The notes under the pieces are model-generated. The model saw only the letters and a program-made list of their open reading frames with translations, did not search any database and had not been told where the DNA came from. A stretch of 64,000 nt of DNA, from assembly GCA_031292035.1 (NCBI GenBank), contig JARLHX010000423.1, positions 62,001 to 126,000 of the forward strand, read 5' to 3'. A program made the translations under genes and the position numbers. Source of the DNA: Negativicutes bacterium (GTDB lineage Bacteria; Bacillota_C; Negativicutes; Sporomusales_B; JARLHX01). The number at the start of each line of letters is the position of its first letter. Position 1 is the stretch's first letter. Below, one piece after another: positions 25,201-34,248 of this stretch.

Positions 25201-25925
25201 GACGGTGTACTCCTTTCGAGGCGACGACTGCTGGACCGTAGTTTCGGTATCATGAGTAAGGCCTCGCGGAAAATGGTGCTCGACATCTTTGATTTACCCA
25301 GGGCCCTCTCCTCGAAAACGATGGGGCATTCCCGGATGTGAAAGCCGTGCAGGAAGGCGCGGTAGGTCATTTCAATCTGGAACGAATAACCATTTGATTG
25401 AATAGAATCAAGATCAATGCGTTCCAGTACTTCCCGTCGAAAGCATTTAAAACCGCCGGTTAAATCGCGAAAGGGCATACTAAGGATGAGGCGGGAATAC
25501 AGGCTGCCTCCGCGGCTGATGATCCGTCTGGTCAATCCCCAGTTTGGAATCCCTCCACCGGCAACATAGCGGCTGCCGAGCACCAGATCACAATTTTCGA
25601 CCATCGCCTGCAGGGATTTTAAGTAGATCGGGTTGTGGGAAAAATCGGCATCCATTTGGAAGATAAGACGATAGGACTTGGCGAGCGCCCATTTGAAGCC
25701 GGCGATGTAGGCGCTGCCCAGACCCAATTTGCCGTTCCGGTGCAAGACAAAGAGCCTGTCTTGATAGACCTGCGCGGCCAAAGCGTCAGCCATATCACCG
25801 GTGCCGTCCGGTGAATTATCGTCGATGATGAGGATATGGCTGTCAGGGAGGGTTTCGTAGATCCGGGGTAATAGCAGGCCGATATTGCCTCGCTCGTTAT
25901 AAGTGGGGATAATAACCAGCTTCAT
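25197..25925 (-). CDS. Polyprenyl-phosphate glycosyltransferase (DPM1-like GT2)
   Basis: 242 residues, cytosolic. P-T-Y-N-E-R-G-N-I and I-D-D-N-S-P-D-G-T-G near the start, Q-M-D-A-D-F-S-H-N-P (DxD) near 95 and G-S-R-Y-V-A-G-G-G are diagnostic of dolichol/polyprenol-phosphate mannose synthases. It should load a hexose from a nucleotide sugar onto undecaprenyl phosphate. There are no C-terminal membrane helices, so the GtrA protein whose gene overlaps by 29 bp probably provides the membrane part. ATG with AAGGAG 10 bp upstream. Confidence 0.9.
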   Translation of the reverse strand: MKLVIIPTYNERGNIGLLLPRIYETLPDSHILIIDDNSPDGTGDMADALAAQVYQDRLFVLHRNGKLGLGSAYIAGFKWALAKSYRLIFQMDADFSHNPIYLKSLQAMVENCDLVLGSRYVAGGGIPNWGLTRRIISRGGSLYSRLILSMPFRDLTGGFKCFRREVLERIDLDSIQSNGYSFQIEMTYRAFLHGFHIRECPIVFEERALGKSKMSSTIFREALLMIPKLRSSSRRLERSTPS

Positions 25926-26337
25926 ATGCTGTTAACTCCTTAGCATTTCCCGCTTTAACAGGTTCGTGAAACGTGATGGCATAATTTAAGGCGAAGTTAA
26001 GCAGGCTTACGGCAGCAATTGTCAAAACTTGCGCAACGGCTTGGCCGAGTCCGAGCGATTCGACGAGAAAACGGAGGAGAAGTAAATTGACCCCTAGGTT
26101 GGCTGTGCTGATGGCAAGAAAGGTCGCATATTTGAGTTGAGTGCTCTTGTCGTTTGCCCGACCGTGAAAGGTCCAGCGGACATTCCAGATGAAATTATTG
26201 GTTGCCGCAACCAGGAAGGCGATAAAGGCGGCGGCAAGATAACCATTTCCCAAATGAAGGGCCGTGAGGAAGACTGCTATATTGACGCCGAGCCCGGAAA
26301 GGCCAACAAGTGAAAATTTCAGCAGCATTTGGATCAT
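25897..26337 (-). CDS. GtrA-family membrane protein (polyprenyl-linked sugar flipping)
   Basis: 146 residues, four predicted membrane segments. L-K-F-S-L-V-G-L-S-G at the start and N-F-I-W-N-V-R-W-T-F between helices 2 and 3 are GtrA family marks. GtrA proteins are thought to move undecaprenyl-phosphate sugars across the membrane. ATG 26337 has AGGAG 7 bp upstream; the frame extends further 5' to 26421 without a ribosome site. First gene of the operon. Confidence 0.87.
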   Translation of the reverse strand: MIQMLLKFSLVGLSGLGVNIAVFLTALHLGNGYLAAAFIAFLVAATNNFIWNVRWTFHGRANDKSTQLKYATFLAISTANLGVNLLLLRFLVESLGLGQAVAQVLTIAAVSLLNFALNYAITFHEPVKAGNAKELTAYEAGYYPHL

Positions 26338-26728
26338 AGGCGATTCTCCTTTGCGGTTAGTAAATCCCAAGAAGGTATCTTGATTTAATTTTAAAAGGAT
26401 TTCGGGCGGCGAAATAGGCAAGTTGGGTTAATTTTGGCTTAAAGTTTGTGTGGATGGTATCTGGCGGCTAAAACCCAGCGGGAGAGCGGGGTGGTTGGAT
26501 CTTTTCAATTAAGCAGTTTTAAGTTTTAGTAAATATAAGCTGTATTCGGAGAAAGACTGCTGGCGCAATGGCGGCATACCTGGGACAGAAAAAATCATTT
26601 ACTCGGAATTCTAGTTGAAAAAATAGTATTTGCTGGGTACGAGGAGGGTGTTCCGGTTTTTGAGGTGGAATACCGCTAAAGAGATGGGAATAATACTATC
26701 TGAAAATCGGTTTTAGGAGAGTGGAAAA
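26338..26728. other. Intergenic region, 391 bp, divergent
   Basis: Should hold promoters for the GtrA operon (minus) and the thioredoxin-domain gene (plus). It is AT-rich at 26380-26540 but no convincing -35/-10 pair is visible, and there is no hairpin of note. Confidence 0.45.
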
Positions 26729-28864
26729 ATGACGATGTATCATAACCCGGATATTAAGAATAACCGTTTCGGAAAACCCAACCAATTAATTTATGAGAAG
26801 TCCCCGTATTTGCTTCAGCATGCCTATAATCCGGTAGATTGGTTTGCTTGGGGTGCCGAAGCCTTTCAAAAGGCTCAGCGGGAACAGAAGCCGGTCTTCT
26901 TGTCTATCGGCTATTCGTAGCTATGCTGCATAATAACTGTAAAGGTGTTCCATAGATCGACATGTCATTGGTGCCATGTGATGGAGAGGGAGTCGTTTGA
27001 GGATGAGGAGGTGGCGGCGGCGCTGAACGCCGGTTTTGTGGCGGTGAAGGTGGACCGGGAAGAGCGGCCGGATGTGGATCAGATTTATATGAGTGTCTGT
27101 CAGGCGCTGACCGGGGCGGGCGGCTGGCCGCTGACGGTGATCATGACGCCTGACCGGAAGCCTTTTTTCGCTGGAACCTATTTTCCGAAAAACAGCAAAT
27201 GGGGGCGACCGGGGCTGGTTGATATCCTGGACGCCGCGGCTGGGCAGTGGGCGCGAAACAGAGCAGAACTGACGGAAACAAGTGAGAAGATCATGCGCGC
27301 GATTCAGCCGCAGGTCACTGAGGCGGGCGAATTGTCGCCAGACATGCTGGATGCCGCTTATCATCAGTTGGAGCAGGTTTTTGACGTCCGTTACGGCGGG
27401 TTTGGCCAAGCTCCCAAATTTCCTACCCCGCATAATCTGATGTTTTTGCTGCGGTATTGGCGCAGAACAGGGAATGCTAAGGCGCTGGCGATGGTGGCGG
27501 CGACGCTTGAGGCTATGAGTCGGGGCGGGATTTATGATCAGTTGGGATTTGGCTTTGCCCGCTATTCGACAGATGAGCGCTGGCTGGTGCCGCACTTTGA
27601 AAAGATGCTTTACGATAATGCCTTATTGTGTTTTGCCTATCTGGAAGGGTATCAGTGTTGCGGCAAACCGGAATTCGCCAGGGTGGCGGAGGAGGTCATC
27701 CAGTATGTGCTGCGTGATATGACCAGCGCCGAGGGCGGCTTTTATTCGGCAGAGGATGCTGATTCAGAGGGGGCGGAAGGCCGTTTCTACGCATGGACAC
27801 AGCCGGAGATTATCGCAGCGCTGGGGGAAGAAGACGGGGAGCTGTTCGCCGACTTTTATGGTGTTACGGCCACAGGTAACTTCGAACAGGGGACAAGTGT
27901 TTTACATCAGGGCGGGGGCAGCCTGGATGAGTTTGCTGCCCAAAGGGATCTGGCGCCTGCGGTGTTGGCCGGGAAGCTGAGCGTGGGCCGGGAGAGGTTG
28001 TATCAACTCAGGGAAGGGCGGGTCCATCCATTTAAAGACGATAAAATATTGACCGCCTGGAATGGGTTGATGATCGCCGCTCTGGCCAAAGCAGCCCAGG
28101 TGCTGGGCAAGGCGGATTATTCGGCGGCCGCTGAGAGGGCAGTGGAGTTTCTCTTTACCAGGCTGCTGCGGACCGACGGGAGGCTGCTGGCCCGGTATCG
28201 CGATGGGGAGGCTGGTTATCTGGCGTATCTTGATGATCACGCCTTCTTGCTTTGGGGACTGGTGGAGCTTTATGAGGCGACGTTTGACCCTCGTCATCTT
28301 GAAAGGGCACGGCAAGTTGCCTGCGCCTTGCGGCGGCTATTCTTGGATGAAAGGCAGGGCGGCTTTTATTTTTACGGCTCAGACGGTGAAGGGTTGATTG
28401 CCAGACCGAAGGAGATTTACGACGGGGCTATCCCTTCCGGCAATTCGGTGGCGGCTTGGGCATTGCTGCGGTTGGGACGACTTATGAATGATTCGGAACT
28501 GATTGCGCTTGGCGAGAAAACGCTGAAGGGATTTGCCGGTGAGGTGGGACGCTATCCTCGGGCTTATACGTTCTTTTTAACAGCTGTCGATTTTTATCTC
28601 GAGCCGCCGCGCCAGATCGTTGTCGCCGGCAGCGGCAGGGCCGAAGACGTCCAGGCTATGTTGCGGGTTATTGGGGCGAAATTTTTGCCGACGACAAGCG
28701 TATTGGTGAACGACAGTGATTGTCAGCAAGAGATTGGCGCAGTATTGCCGCATATTGCCGGGGAGCAAGCGCTCGACGGGCGGGCGACGGCATATGTTTG
28801 CGAGAATTTTGCCTGTCGGGCGCCGGAGCAAGGGGTGGAGCAATTGCAAAAAATACTGGCGTAG
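26729..28864 (+). pseudogene. YyaL/DUF255 thioredoxin-domain protein interrupted by a 42-bp in-frame insert
   Basis: Without the insert this would encode about 697 residues of the thioredoxin-like, six-hairpin glycosidase-like family (YyaL, spermatogenesis-associated protein 20). The N-terminal part (26729-26917) ends F-L-S-I-G-Y-S, and the sequence resumes at 26960 with T-C-H-W-C-H-V-M-E-R-E-S-F, the usual contiguous motif with its CxxC. Between them lie 42 bp whose first codon is TAG. Everything downstream to 28864 is open and well conserved in feel (P-K-F-P-T-P, W-L-V-P-H-F-E-K-M-L-Y-D-N), so there is no other decay. Either a recent disruption, or a coding gap that is skipped. A GTG at 26945 could start a protein lacking the first 60 residues. 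Confidence 0.75.
26918..26959 (+). other. 42-bp insert with TAG, flanked by TCG triplets
   Basis: It is exactly 14 codons long, starts with TAG and ends with TCG; the codon before it is also TCG. It contains stops in all three forward frames. Near the ends CTATG (26921-26925) and CATAG (26951-26955) are complementary and could form a stem. No transposase or known element end is present. Confidence 0.7.
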
Positions 28865-29054
28865 GCCGCAGGGCTAAAGTTGGTATATATTTTTTGGTTT
28901 CGGGAATAGCGCGGGAAAATCGGAGCGCGAAAGTGGAAGAGGAAAATGACCCAAATAAGGGGAAATTAATAATTTTCGGATATGAATCGACAATGTTTGG
29001 TCATCGGTTTTGGTATGCTGTCAAATCTCTTGTGGCGGGAAAGGCTGAGAATCT

Positions 29055-30101
29055 GTGGCAATTGATCTATTGACTCTTTTTTTGGTTGCGGTGGTACTAT
29101 TAGCGATGGGATTCACCCTGACCAACGGTCTTCATGACGCCAGCTCGGTGGTTGCGACCTTTATTTCCTGCGGGGCGGCGACACCGGTCCAGGCGATTAT
29201 GCTGGCCGCTACTTTTGAGCTGCTGGGGGCCGTGTTCAGCGGGAATGCTGTGGCCAACACCATTGCCAGTATCGGCGATCTTCCGGCCGATGTCGGTATG
29301 CTCCCGGTCATCCTGGCAGCCCTTCTCGGGGCGGTGGCCTGGAATATCGTTACCTGGCGGTTCGGTCTTCCCTCCAGTTCGACCCATGCGTTGGTCGGCG
29401 GGCTGATCGGGGCGATATGGGCGTCATACGGCGCCAGCCATATTCTCTGGGGATGGAGTGAATTGGTGGCGCCATCGCATCATCTGGCCGGATTTTTGAA
29501 AGTGGTGGTTTCTCTCTTTTTTTCGCCGGTATTTGGTTTTATAGCCGGGTACTGGCTGCAGCGGACCGGCTTGGTGCTGTTTCGCAATTCCCGTTTTTCG
29601 GATGTCAACCGGGGTTTGAAGCGGGGGCAGTGGCTTATGGCAGCTCTTTTGGCTTTCAGCCATGGCGGCAATGATACTCAGAAGACTGCCGGCATCGTTG
29701 CTGCCGTTCTTGTCGCCACCCATATGATCCAGGGGAACGGGCTGCCGCTGTGGGTGAGACTGAGTGTCGGACTGCTGATGTCGGTGGGGATGCTTTTCGG
29801 CGGCTGGTCGATTATGCGGACAATTGGGCGTGGCATTTATGCCGTCCGGCCCCTTCACAGCCTGGGGTCGCAGATGGCCGCCGGTGGCTCGGTGGCAATC
29901 GCCACCCTGCTGGGGGCGCCGGTGTCGACGACCCATGTGGTGGTGGGAAGTATCGCCGGCGTCGGTGCGGCGGAAGAATACCGGATGGTCAATTGGCACA
30001 TGGGCCGGGAGATTTTGATGGCCTGGCTGATCACCATTCCGGCGGCAGGTATAGTCGCAGCACTGCTTTATTTTATCCTTCGAACCTTTGTGGGAGGTTA
30101 A
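29055..30101 (+). CDS. PiT-family inorganic phosphate transporter
   Basis: 348 residues, about ten membrane segments. The two inverted family signatures are present: G-L-H-D-A-S-S-V-V-A near residue 24 (usual GxNDAANxxx, here a variant) and F-S-H-G-G-N-D-T-Q-K-T near 200, together with G-L-P-S-S-S-T-H-A-L-V-G-G and G-A-P-V-S-T-T-H. It is a low-affinity metal-phosphate or phosphate symporter. GTG start at 29055 has only a distant AAAGG upstream, so the start is tentative. The DUF47 gene follows after 4 bp, the standard pairing. Confidence 0.88.
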   Translation: MAIDLLTLFLVAVVLLAMGFTLTNGLHDASSVVATFISCGAATPVQAIMLAATFELLGAVFSGNAVANTIASIGDLPADVGMLPVILAALLGAVAWNIVTWRFGLPSSSTHALVGGLIGAIWASYGASHILWGWSELVAPSHHLAGFLKVVVSLFFSPVFGFIAGYWLQRTGLVLFRNSRFSDVNRGLKRGQWLMAALLAFSHGGNDTQKTAGIVAAVLVATHMIQGNGLPLWVRLSVGLLMSVGMLFGGWSIMRTIGRGIYAVRPLHSLGSQMAAGGSVAIATLLGAPVSTTHVVVGSIAGVGAAEEYRMVNWHMGREILMAWLITIPAAGIVAALLYFILRTFVGG

Positions 30102-30105
30102 ATGT

Positions 30106-30729
30106 ATGAAACAACTTACTTTTTGGGACCGCCTCTTTCCCCCGAAGTATGATTTTTATGGGATGATTTCTGATCAGGCCAAAACTACGTCGGCCGGCAT
30201 CGCCGCTTTCCGCAACTGGCTGCAGGATGGAGCGCCGGAAAATGCCTATCAGCTGCGGACCCTGACCAGAGAGGCTGACAGAATTCGTTTAGGTATGGAA
30301 GCCTTTTTGATTGAGGCATTTGTCACTCCGTTCGACCGGCAGGACATTTATTCTTTATCGGTGGAGATGGACCGGATTATCGAGACCGCCAAGACCTTGA
30401 TGGAATTAATGATAGCCTACGAAATCTCCGCCGATGACGCCACTCGCGGCATGGTACTCAACCTGGAGGAGGGCACCCGGAAGTTTCATGACGCGGTGGG
30501 CCTGTTGGCGTCATCACCCCTGGAAGCCGAAAAGATTATTGTCGATATTCGGCGTTGCCAGGCTGATATTGAGGAAGGTTACCGCCACGGCTCGGCCGCT
30601 CTTTTTAAAACCGGCGATATGATTGGCATCATGAAATACCGCGAGGTTTACCACCATGTCCTAGATGCCGCGGTTTATCTCGGCTATACTGTGGACATAT
30701 TCCATAAAATCGTTGTTCGCATCGCCTGA
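30106..30729 (+). CDS. DUF47 (PhoU-like) Pit accessory protein
   Basis: 207 residues, all helical, with the PhoU-like two-bundle pattern; F-V-T-P-F-D-R-Q-D-I-Y near residue 69 is the family's conserved metal-binding-type segment. It is regularly encoded next to PiT genes and is thought to regulate uptake. ATG 30106 has GGGAGG 8 bp upstream, inside the end of the transporter gene. Confidence 0.88.
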   Translation: MKQLTFWDRLFPPKYDFYGMISDQAKTTSAGIAAFRNWLQDGAPENAYQLRTLTREADRIRLGMEAFLIEAFVTPFDRQDIYSLSVEMDRIIETAKTLMELMIAYEISADDATRGMVLNLEEGTRKFHDAVGLLASSPLEAEKIIVDIRRCQADIEEGYRHGSAALFKTGDMIGIMKYREVYHHVLDAAVYLGYTVDIFHKIVVRIA

Positions 30730-30812
30730 GGTCTGGTGAGAAGGGGCAAGCGGCTTCTCAAGTGGCGGCAATCAATGATCCTGCAGAGCAAGAAACTGCC
30801 GAATAACCTACA

Positions 30813-30856
30813 AATAAAAGGAACCTACAACATTCAATGTTGTAGGTTCCTTTATT
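30813..30856. terminator. Bidirectional terminator between convergent genes
   Basis: A 14-bp perfect core (GGAACCTACAACAT / ATGTTGTAGGTTCC) extended by AATAAA / TTTATT with a one-base bulge, loop TCA. It separates the DUF47 gene (plus) and the dehydrogenase gene (minus). Confidence 0.8.
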
Positions 30857-30891
30857 AGAAACGCCAGGGTGCTGCGATGAACCGGCGGGGA

Positions 30892-31902
30892 TCAGCCCGC
30901 GCGCCGGCTTGTCGTGGATGTGTCTATTTTATTGACGACGTTGACTGATTTCCCGGCGAGGAAAGCCTGTAAATTGTCGATGGCGATATCCAGCAGGCGC
31001 TGCCGCGACTCGATCGGCGCCCAGGAAATATGGGGGGTAATGAGGCAGTTTTTGGCTGTGAGGAGGGGGTTGTTTGCTTTGATGGGCTCTGACGATACGA
31101 CATCTAGCGCCGCGCCACCGACTTTGCCGCTGTTCAGGGCTGCGGTCAGGTCTTCTTCCACCACCAGTGGGCCTCGCGATGTATTGATAATCATAACGCC
31201 GTCTTTCATTTTGGCGATATTGTTTTTGTTGATGATGCCTTTGGTGCTTTCAAACAGCGGGCAGTGAAGGCTGATCACGTCGGAATTCGCAAGCAGTTCG
31301 TCCAGCTCCACGTATTTTAAGGTCGCGCATTCCAGTTCCTTCACCTTGAAGCTGTCAAAGGCCAGCACTTTCATGCCAAGGGCCTGAGCGATCTTGCCTG
31401 TCGACTGGCCGATCCGACCAAAGCCGATAATGCCGATGGTCTTGCCGGACAGTTCGATCAAGGGGTGGTTCCAGAAACACCAGTCGGCGTTGTTGGCCCA
31501 GTCGCCATTGTGGACTGCATCGCTATGGTTTCCGACGTGGTGGCACATTTCGAGCAGCAAGGCGATGGCCATCTGTGCCACAGCATCGGTTCCGTAGGTC
31601 GGGATATTGGTGACGACGATGCCCAGTTTTGCTGCTGCGTCGATATCAACTACGTTGTAGCCGGTGGCCAGCACGCCGATGAATTTGAGTTTGGGCATGG
31701 CGCTTAATGCTTCGGCTGTGAGCGGGGTTTTGTTGGTAAAGACGATCTCTGCGTCGCCCACTCGTTTGATGATTTCCTTTAGTCCGCTGACATCATAGGC
31801 TGTACGGTCATATACCGTCAAATCGCATAGTGCTTTTAGCCTATCCCAGCTCAAATCCCCTGGATTTAAGGTGTACCCGTCAAGAATTACTGCTTTCATC
31901 AT
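30892..31902 (-). CDS. D-isomer 2-hydroxyacid dehydrogenase (hydroxypyruvate/glycerate type)
   Basis: About 336 residues. NAD-binding G-F-G-R-I-G near residue 150; catalytic R in N-T-S-R-G, E in S-S-E-P-I and H in I-T-P-H-I-S-W are all present, so it should be an active NAD(P)H-dependent 2-ketoacid reductase or D-2-hydroxyacid dehydrogenase. The sequence is closest in feel to glycerate dehydrogenases. GAGGAG precedes three in-frame ATGs; 31902 or 31899 have correct spacing, 31908 has none. A near-perfect sigma-54 promoter lies 106 bp upstream, with activator sites behind it next to a PrpR-type activator gene transcribed in the opposite direction. Confidence 0.88.
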   Translation of the reverse strand: MMKAVILDGYTLNPGDLSWDRLKALCDLTVYDRTAYDVSGLKEIIKRVGDAEIVFTNKTPLTAEALSAMPKLKFIGVLATGYNVVDIDAAAKLGIVVTNIPTYGTDAVAQMAIALLLEMCHHVGNHSDAVHNGDWANNADWCFWNHPLIELSGKTIGIIGFGRIGQSTGKIAQALGMKVLAFDSFKVKELECATLKYVELDELLANSDVISLHCPLFESTKGIINKNNIAKMKDGVMIINTSRGPLVVEEDLTAALNSGKVGGAALDVVSSEPIKANNPLLTAKNCLITPHISWAPIESRQRLLDIAIDNLQAFLAGKSVNVVNKIDTSTTSRRAG

Positions 31903-32007
31903 TGCCATCTCCTCATGATTTAAATGGATTCCATTGCAAACTATGATGGATCACTGATGGTTGTCTAGCCTGGAGTTTCGCGGCTGAATACCATCATCCA
32001 TTTATAA

Positions 32008-32023
32008 TGCAAGTATCGTGCCA
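32008..32023 (-). promoter_or_regulatory. Sigma-54 (-24/-12) promoter for the 2-hydroxyacid dehydrogenase gene
   Basis: Read on the minus strand the sequence is TGGCACG-ATAC-TTGCA, matching the consensus TGGCACG-N4-TTGCW at every position. Transcription would start near 31997 and run into the gene at 31902. Confidence 0.9.
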
Positions 32024-32082
32024 AATCATGAAAGTAGACAAATGGGGCTGTCGCCGGGGCGAAAATTGCTGTATTCTCGCAC

Positions 32083-32124
32083 TGCGACAACAATTGTTGC
32101 GGTAATTGCAACGATTGTTGTTGC
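32083..32124. promoter_or_regulatory. Twin upstream activator sites for the PrpR-type activator
   Basis: The palindrome CAACAATTGTTG (32088-32099) is perfect. A second copy with one mismatch, CAACGATTGTTG, lies at 32109-32120, exactly 21 bp further (two helical turns). They are centred about 96 and 118 bp upstream of the predicted sigma-54 start and also sit in front of the activator gene at 32191. Confidence 0.8.
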
Positions 32125-32190
32125 GGCCTGTCCGGCGATCGGGTACAATGACTTTATCTATTTGAAGATTCTGTTCTGCGGGAGGACATC

Positions 32191-34110
32191 ATGTCGAGGA
32201 TCGTATTTATCGCCCCAGATAAACAGCAATATATACAAGGGAAAAATATCATTCATGAACTCGGCTTGGATGACAAAATTGATCTATACCTGGCGCGGCT
32301 TAAAAAGGCTGTTGTCTTGGCGAAAAGCCTGGAAAATGAGGATATCGATGTGATCATTTCCCGCGGCGGGACAGCCCAGCTTATCGTCGATTCGGAAATC
32401 CGTATTCCGGTGGTGGAAATCCCGGTCACCGGTCTGGATTTGGCCCAGGTTTTCCACGAAGCAAAAAAATTGACTGGGTTGGCCCGCCCTAAAGTGCTGA
32501 TGTCCGTCTTTCCGGGGTTGCTCCATGATATCAAAGTCTTGGCCGACATCCTTGATATTGAACTGACGGTTCGGCCTGAAAACATTCCGCATAGCCTTGT
32601 CACCATCGCGCAGCTCAAGGCAACTGACGTCGACATTGTGGTCGGCGGGAAAAGAACGGTGATGCTGGCGGCGCAGAAAGGCTTCAAGACGCTGCTCATC
32701 CGGTCGGGGGATTTTTCCTTCCGGTCAGCCTTTCAAGAAGCCCAGAAAATTGCCCTGGGCCGCAAAATCGAGAAGGAGCATGCCCAGGAATTTAAAGCCC
32801 TGGTAGACTATTCGTCTGAGGCTATCATCAGTATTGACCGCCATAAAATCATTAAAGTATTCAACCCCACGGCCGAACGGTTGCTGAACCGCACTGCCAG
32901 GGAAATGCTCGGGCAAAAGATCGAGCGCTGCCTGGACCTAGTCAATATCGAAGCCTGCCTCAGCGAGGGGCGCGAGTTTCTCGGCCAGACCATCGAGTTC
33001 GGCAGTATTTGGATTTCCTTTAATGTTGCCCCCATCAAAGTGGACGACATGATTATCGGGGCGATCATCACCTTCCAGGATATTACCCGGATTCAGGAGA
33101 TGGAAGCCCGTATCCGCAACGACGTGTTGGCCAAAAAATTCGTCGCCAAATATAATTTTCCCGACATATTGGGGATTTCGCCGCAAATCGTGGAAGCCAA
33201 ACGCATTGCCCAGGAGATGGCGGCAGTTGATGCCACTGTGCTGATCGCCGGCGAGTCAGGCACAGGCAAAGAACTATTTGCACAGAGTATTCACAATATC
33301 AGTCCACGGCGCAACGGCCCCTTCGTCGCCCTCAACTGCGCCGCCCTACCGCCTAACTTATTGGAGAGCGAATTGTTCGGCTATGTCGAAGGCGCCTTTA
33401 CCGGGGCGACCAAAAAAGGCAAACCCGGCCTGTTTGAAATGGCTCACCGGGGGACAATTTTTCTTGATGAGATATCGGAAATGGACAAGTACGGCCAGAG
33501 CCGCCTGCTGCGGGTGCTCCAGGAAAAGCAGGTCATGCGCCTCGGGGACGACAAAAATATTCCGATTGACGCCAGGATTATTGCTGCAACCAACAAAAAT
33601 CTGATCGAACTGGTCGAGGAAGGCCACTTTCGCCAGGACTTGTTTTATCGCCTCAATGTGCTGACCTTGAGTCTGCCTCCTTTAAGGGAACGGAAGGGTG
33701 ACATAAAATACCTGGCCCAGCACTTTCTGGAGAATTATAACCGGCAATATCATAAGCGGATTGAGATGGAGCTGCTGGCTTATGATTATCTGCGGCAACA
33801 TCCCTGGTCGGGCAATATCCGGGAGATCATGCATTTTATCGAGCGCCTGGTCGTTATTACGAGTGAACAGGTGATCACCGATGAGGTCATACGAAAATAT
33901 TGGGGGTATAAAGACGCCGGGCCCAAACAGGCTGGTAATTTTAGCGGAGCGGCCAGCCCACCAGTATTGTCAGAAGAAGGGCAGATCAAGGCAGCCTTGG
34001 CCCAGTGCGGCCAGCATATCACCCGCACTGCTGAACTGCTGGGCATGAACCGGAGTACCCTTTACCGCAAGCTCAGAATTTACAATATTGAAATCAAGAA
34101 ATCGTATTGA
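32191..34110 (+). CDS. PrpR-type sigma-54-dependent transcriptional activator
   Basis: 639 residues. N-terminal PrpR-N effector domain (about 1-190), PAS domain (about 200-305), AAA+ domain (about 325-560) and a Fis-type helix-turn-helix at the end (T-A-E-L-L-G-M-N-R-S-T-L-Y-R-K-L). The Walker A motif is G-E-S-G-T-G-K-E, and the sigma-54 contact loop G-A-F-T-G-A is intact. The PrpR-N domain senses small acids or their CoA/hydroxy derivatives in relatives. The neighbouring dehydrogenase has a -24/-12 promoter, so it is the obvious target. ATG with GGGAGG upstream. Confidence 0.92.
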   Translation: MSRIVFIAPDKQQYIQGKNIIHELGLDDKIDLYLARLKKAVVLAKSLENEDIDVIISRGGTAQLIVDSEIRIPVVEIPVTGLDLAQVFHEAKKLTGLARPKVLMSVFPGLLHDIKVLADILDIELTVRPENIPHSLVTIAQLKATDVDIVVGGKRTVMLAAQKGFKTLLIRSGDFSFRSAFQEAQKIALGRKIEKEHAQEFKALVDYSSEAIISIDRHKIIKVFNPTAERLLNRTAREMLGQKIERCLDLVNIEACLSEGREFLGQTIEFGSIWISFNVAPIKVDDMIIGAIITFQDITRIQEMEARIRNDVLAKKFVAKYNFPDILGISPQIVEAKRIAQEMAAVDATVLIAGESGTGKELFAQSIHNISPRRNGPFVALNCAALPPNLLESELFGYVEGAFTGATKKGKPGLFEMAHRGTIFLDEISEMDKYGQSRLLRVLQEKQVMRLGDDKNIPIDARIIAATNKNLIELVEEGHFRQDLFYRLNVLTLSLPPLRERKGDIKYLAQHFLENYNRQYHKRIEMELLAYDYLRQHPWSGNIREIMHFIERLVVITSEQVITDEVIRKYWGYKDAGPKQAGNFSGAASPPVLSEEGQIKAALAQCGQHITRTAELLGMNRSTLYRKLRIYNIEIKKSY

Positions 34111-34139
34111 GGCCGATGTACGAAGTGCAATTGGTCTTT

Positions 34140-34188
34140 CGAATAAAAACCCGAAAGTCTTGGTCTAAGACTTTCGGGTTTTTATTCG
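34140..34188. terminator. Perfect 22-bp inverted repeat, bidirectional terminator
   Basis: Arms 34140-34161 and 34167-34188 are exact reverse complements with a 5-nt loop; AATAAAAA / TTTTTATT ends give T runs on both strands. It lies between the convergent activator and HD-GYP genes. Confidence 0.88.
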
Positions 34189-34248
34189 ACTAGTCACTTC
34201 GAAGCCGTTGCGGCCAAAAATTTTCGTGGCGGAAGGTAGGAAAGCTGC

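Noticed and set aside
26918..26959. Insertion sequence or transposon in the thioredoxin-domain gene
   Set aside because: Only 42 bp long, no transposase, no long terminal repeats, and at most a 3-bp duplication. A scar remains possible, an element does not.
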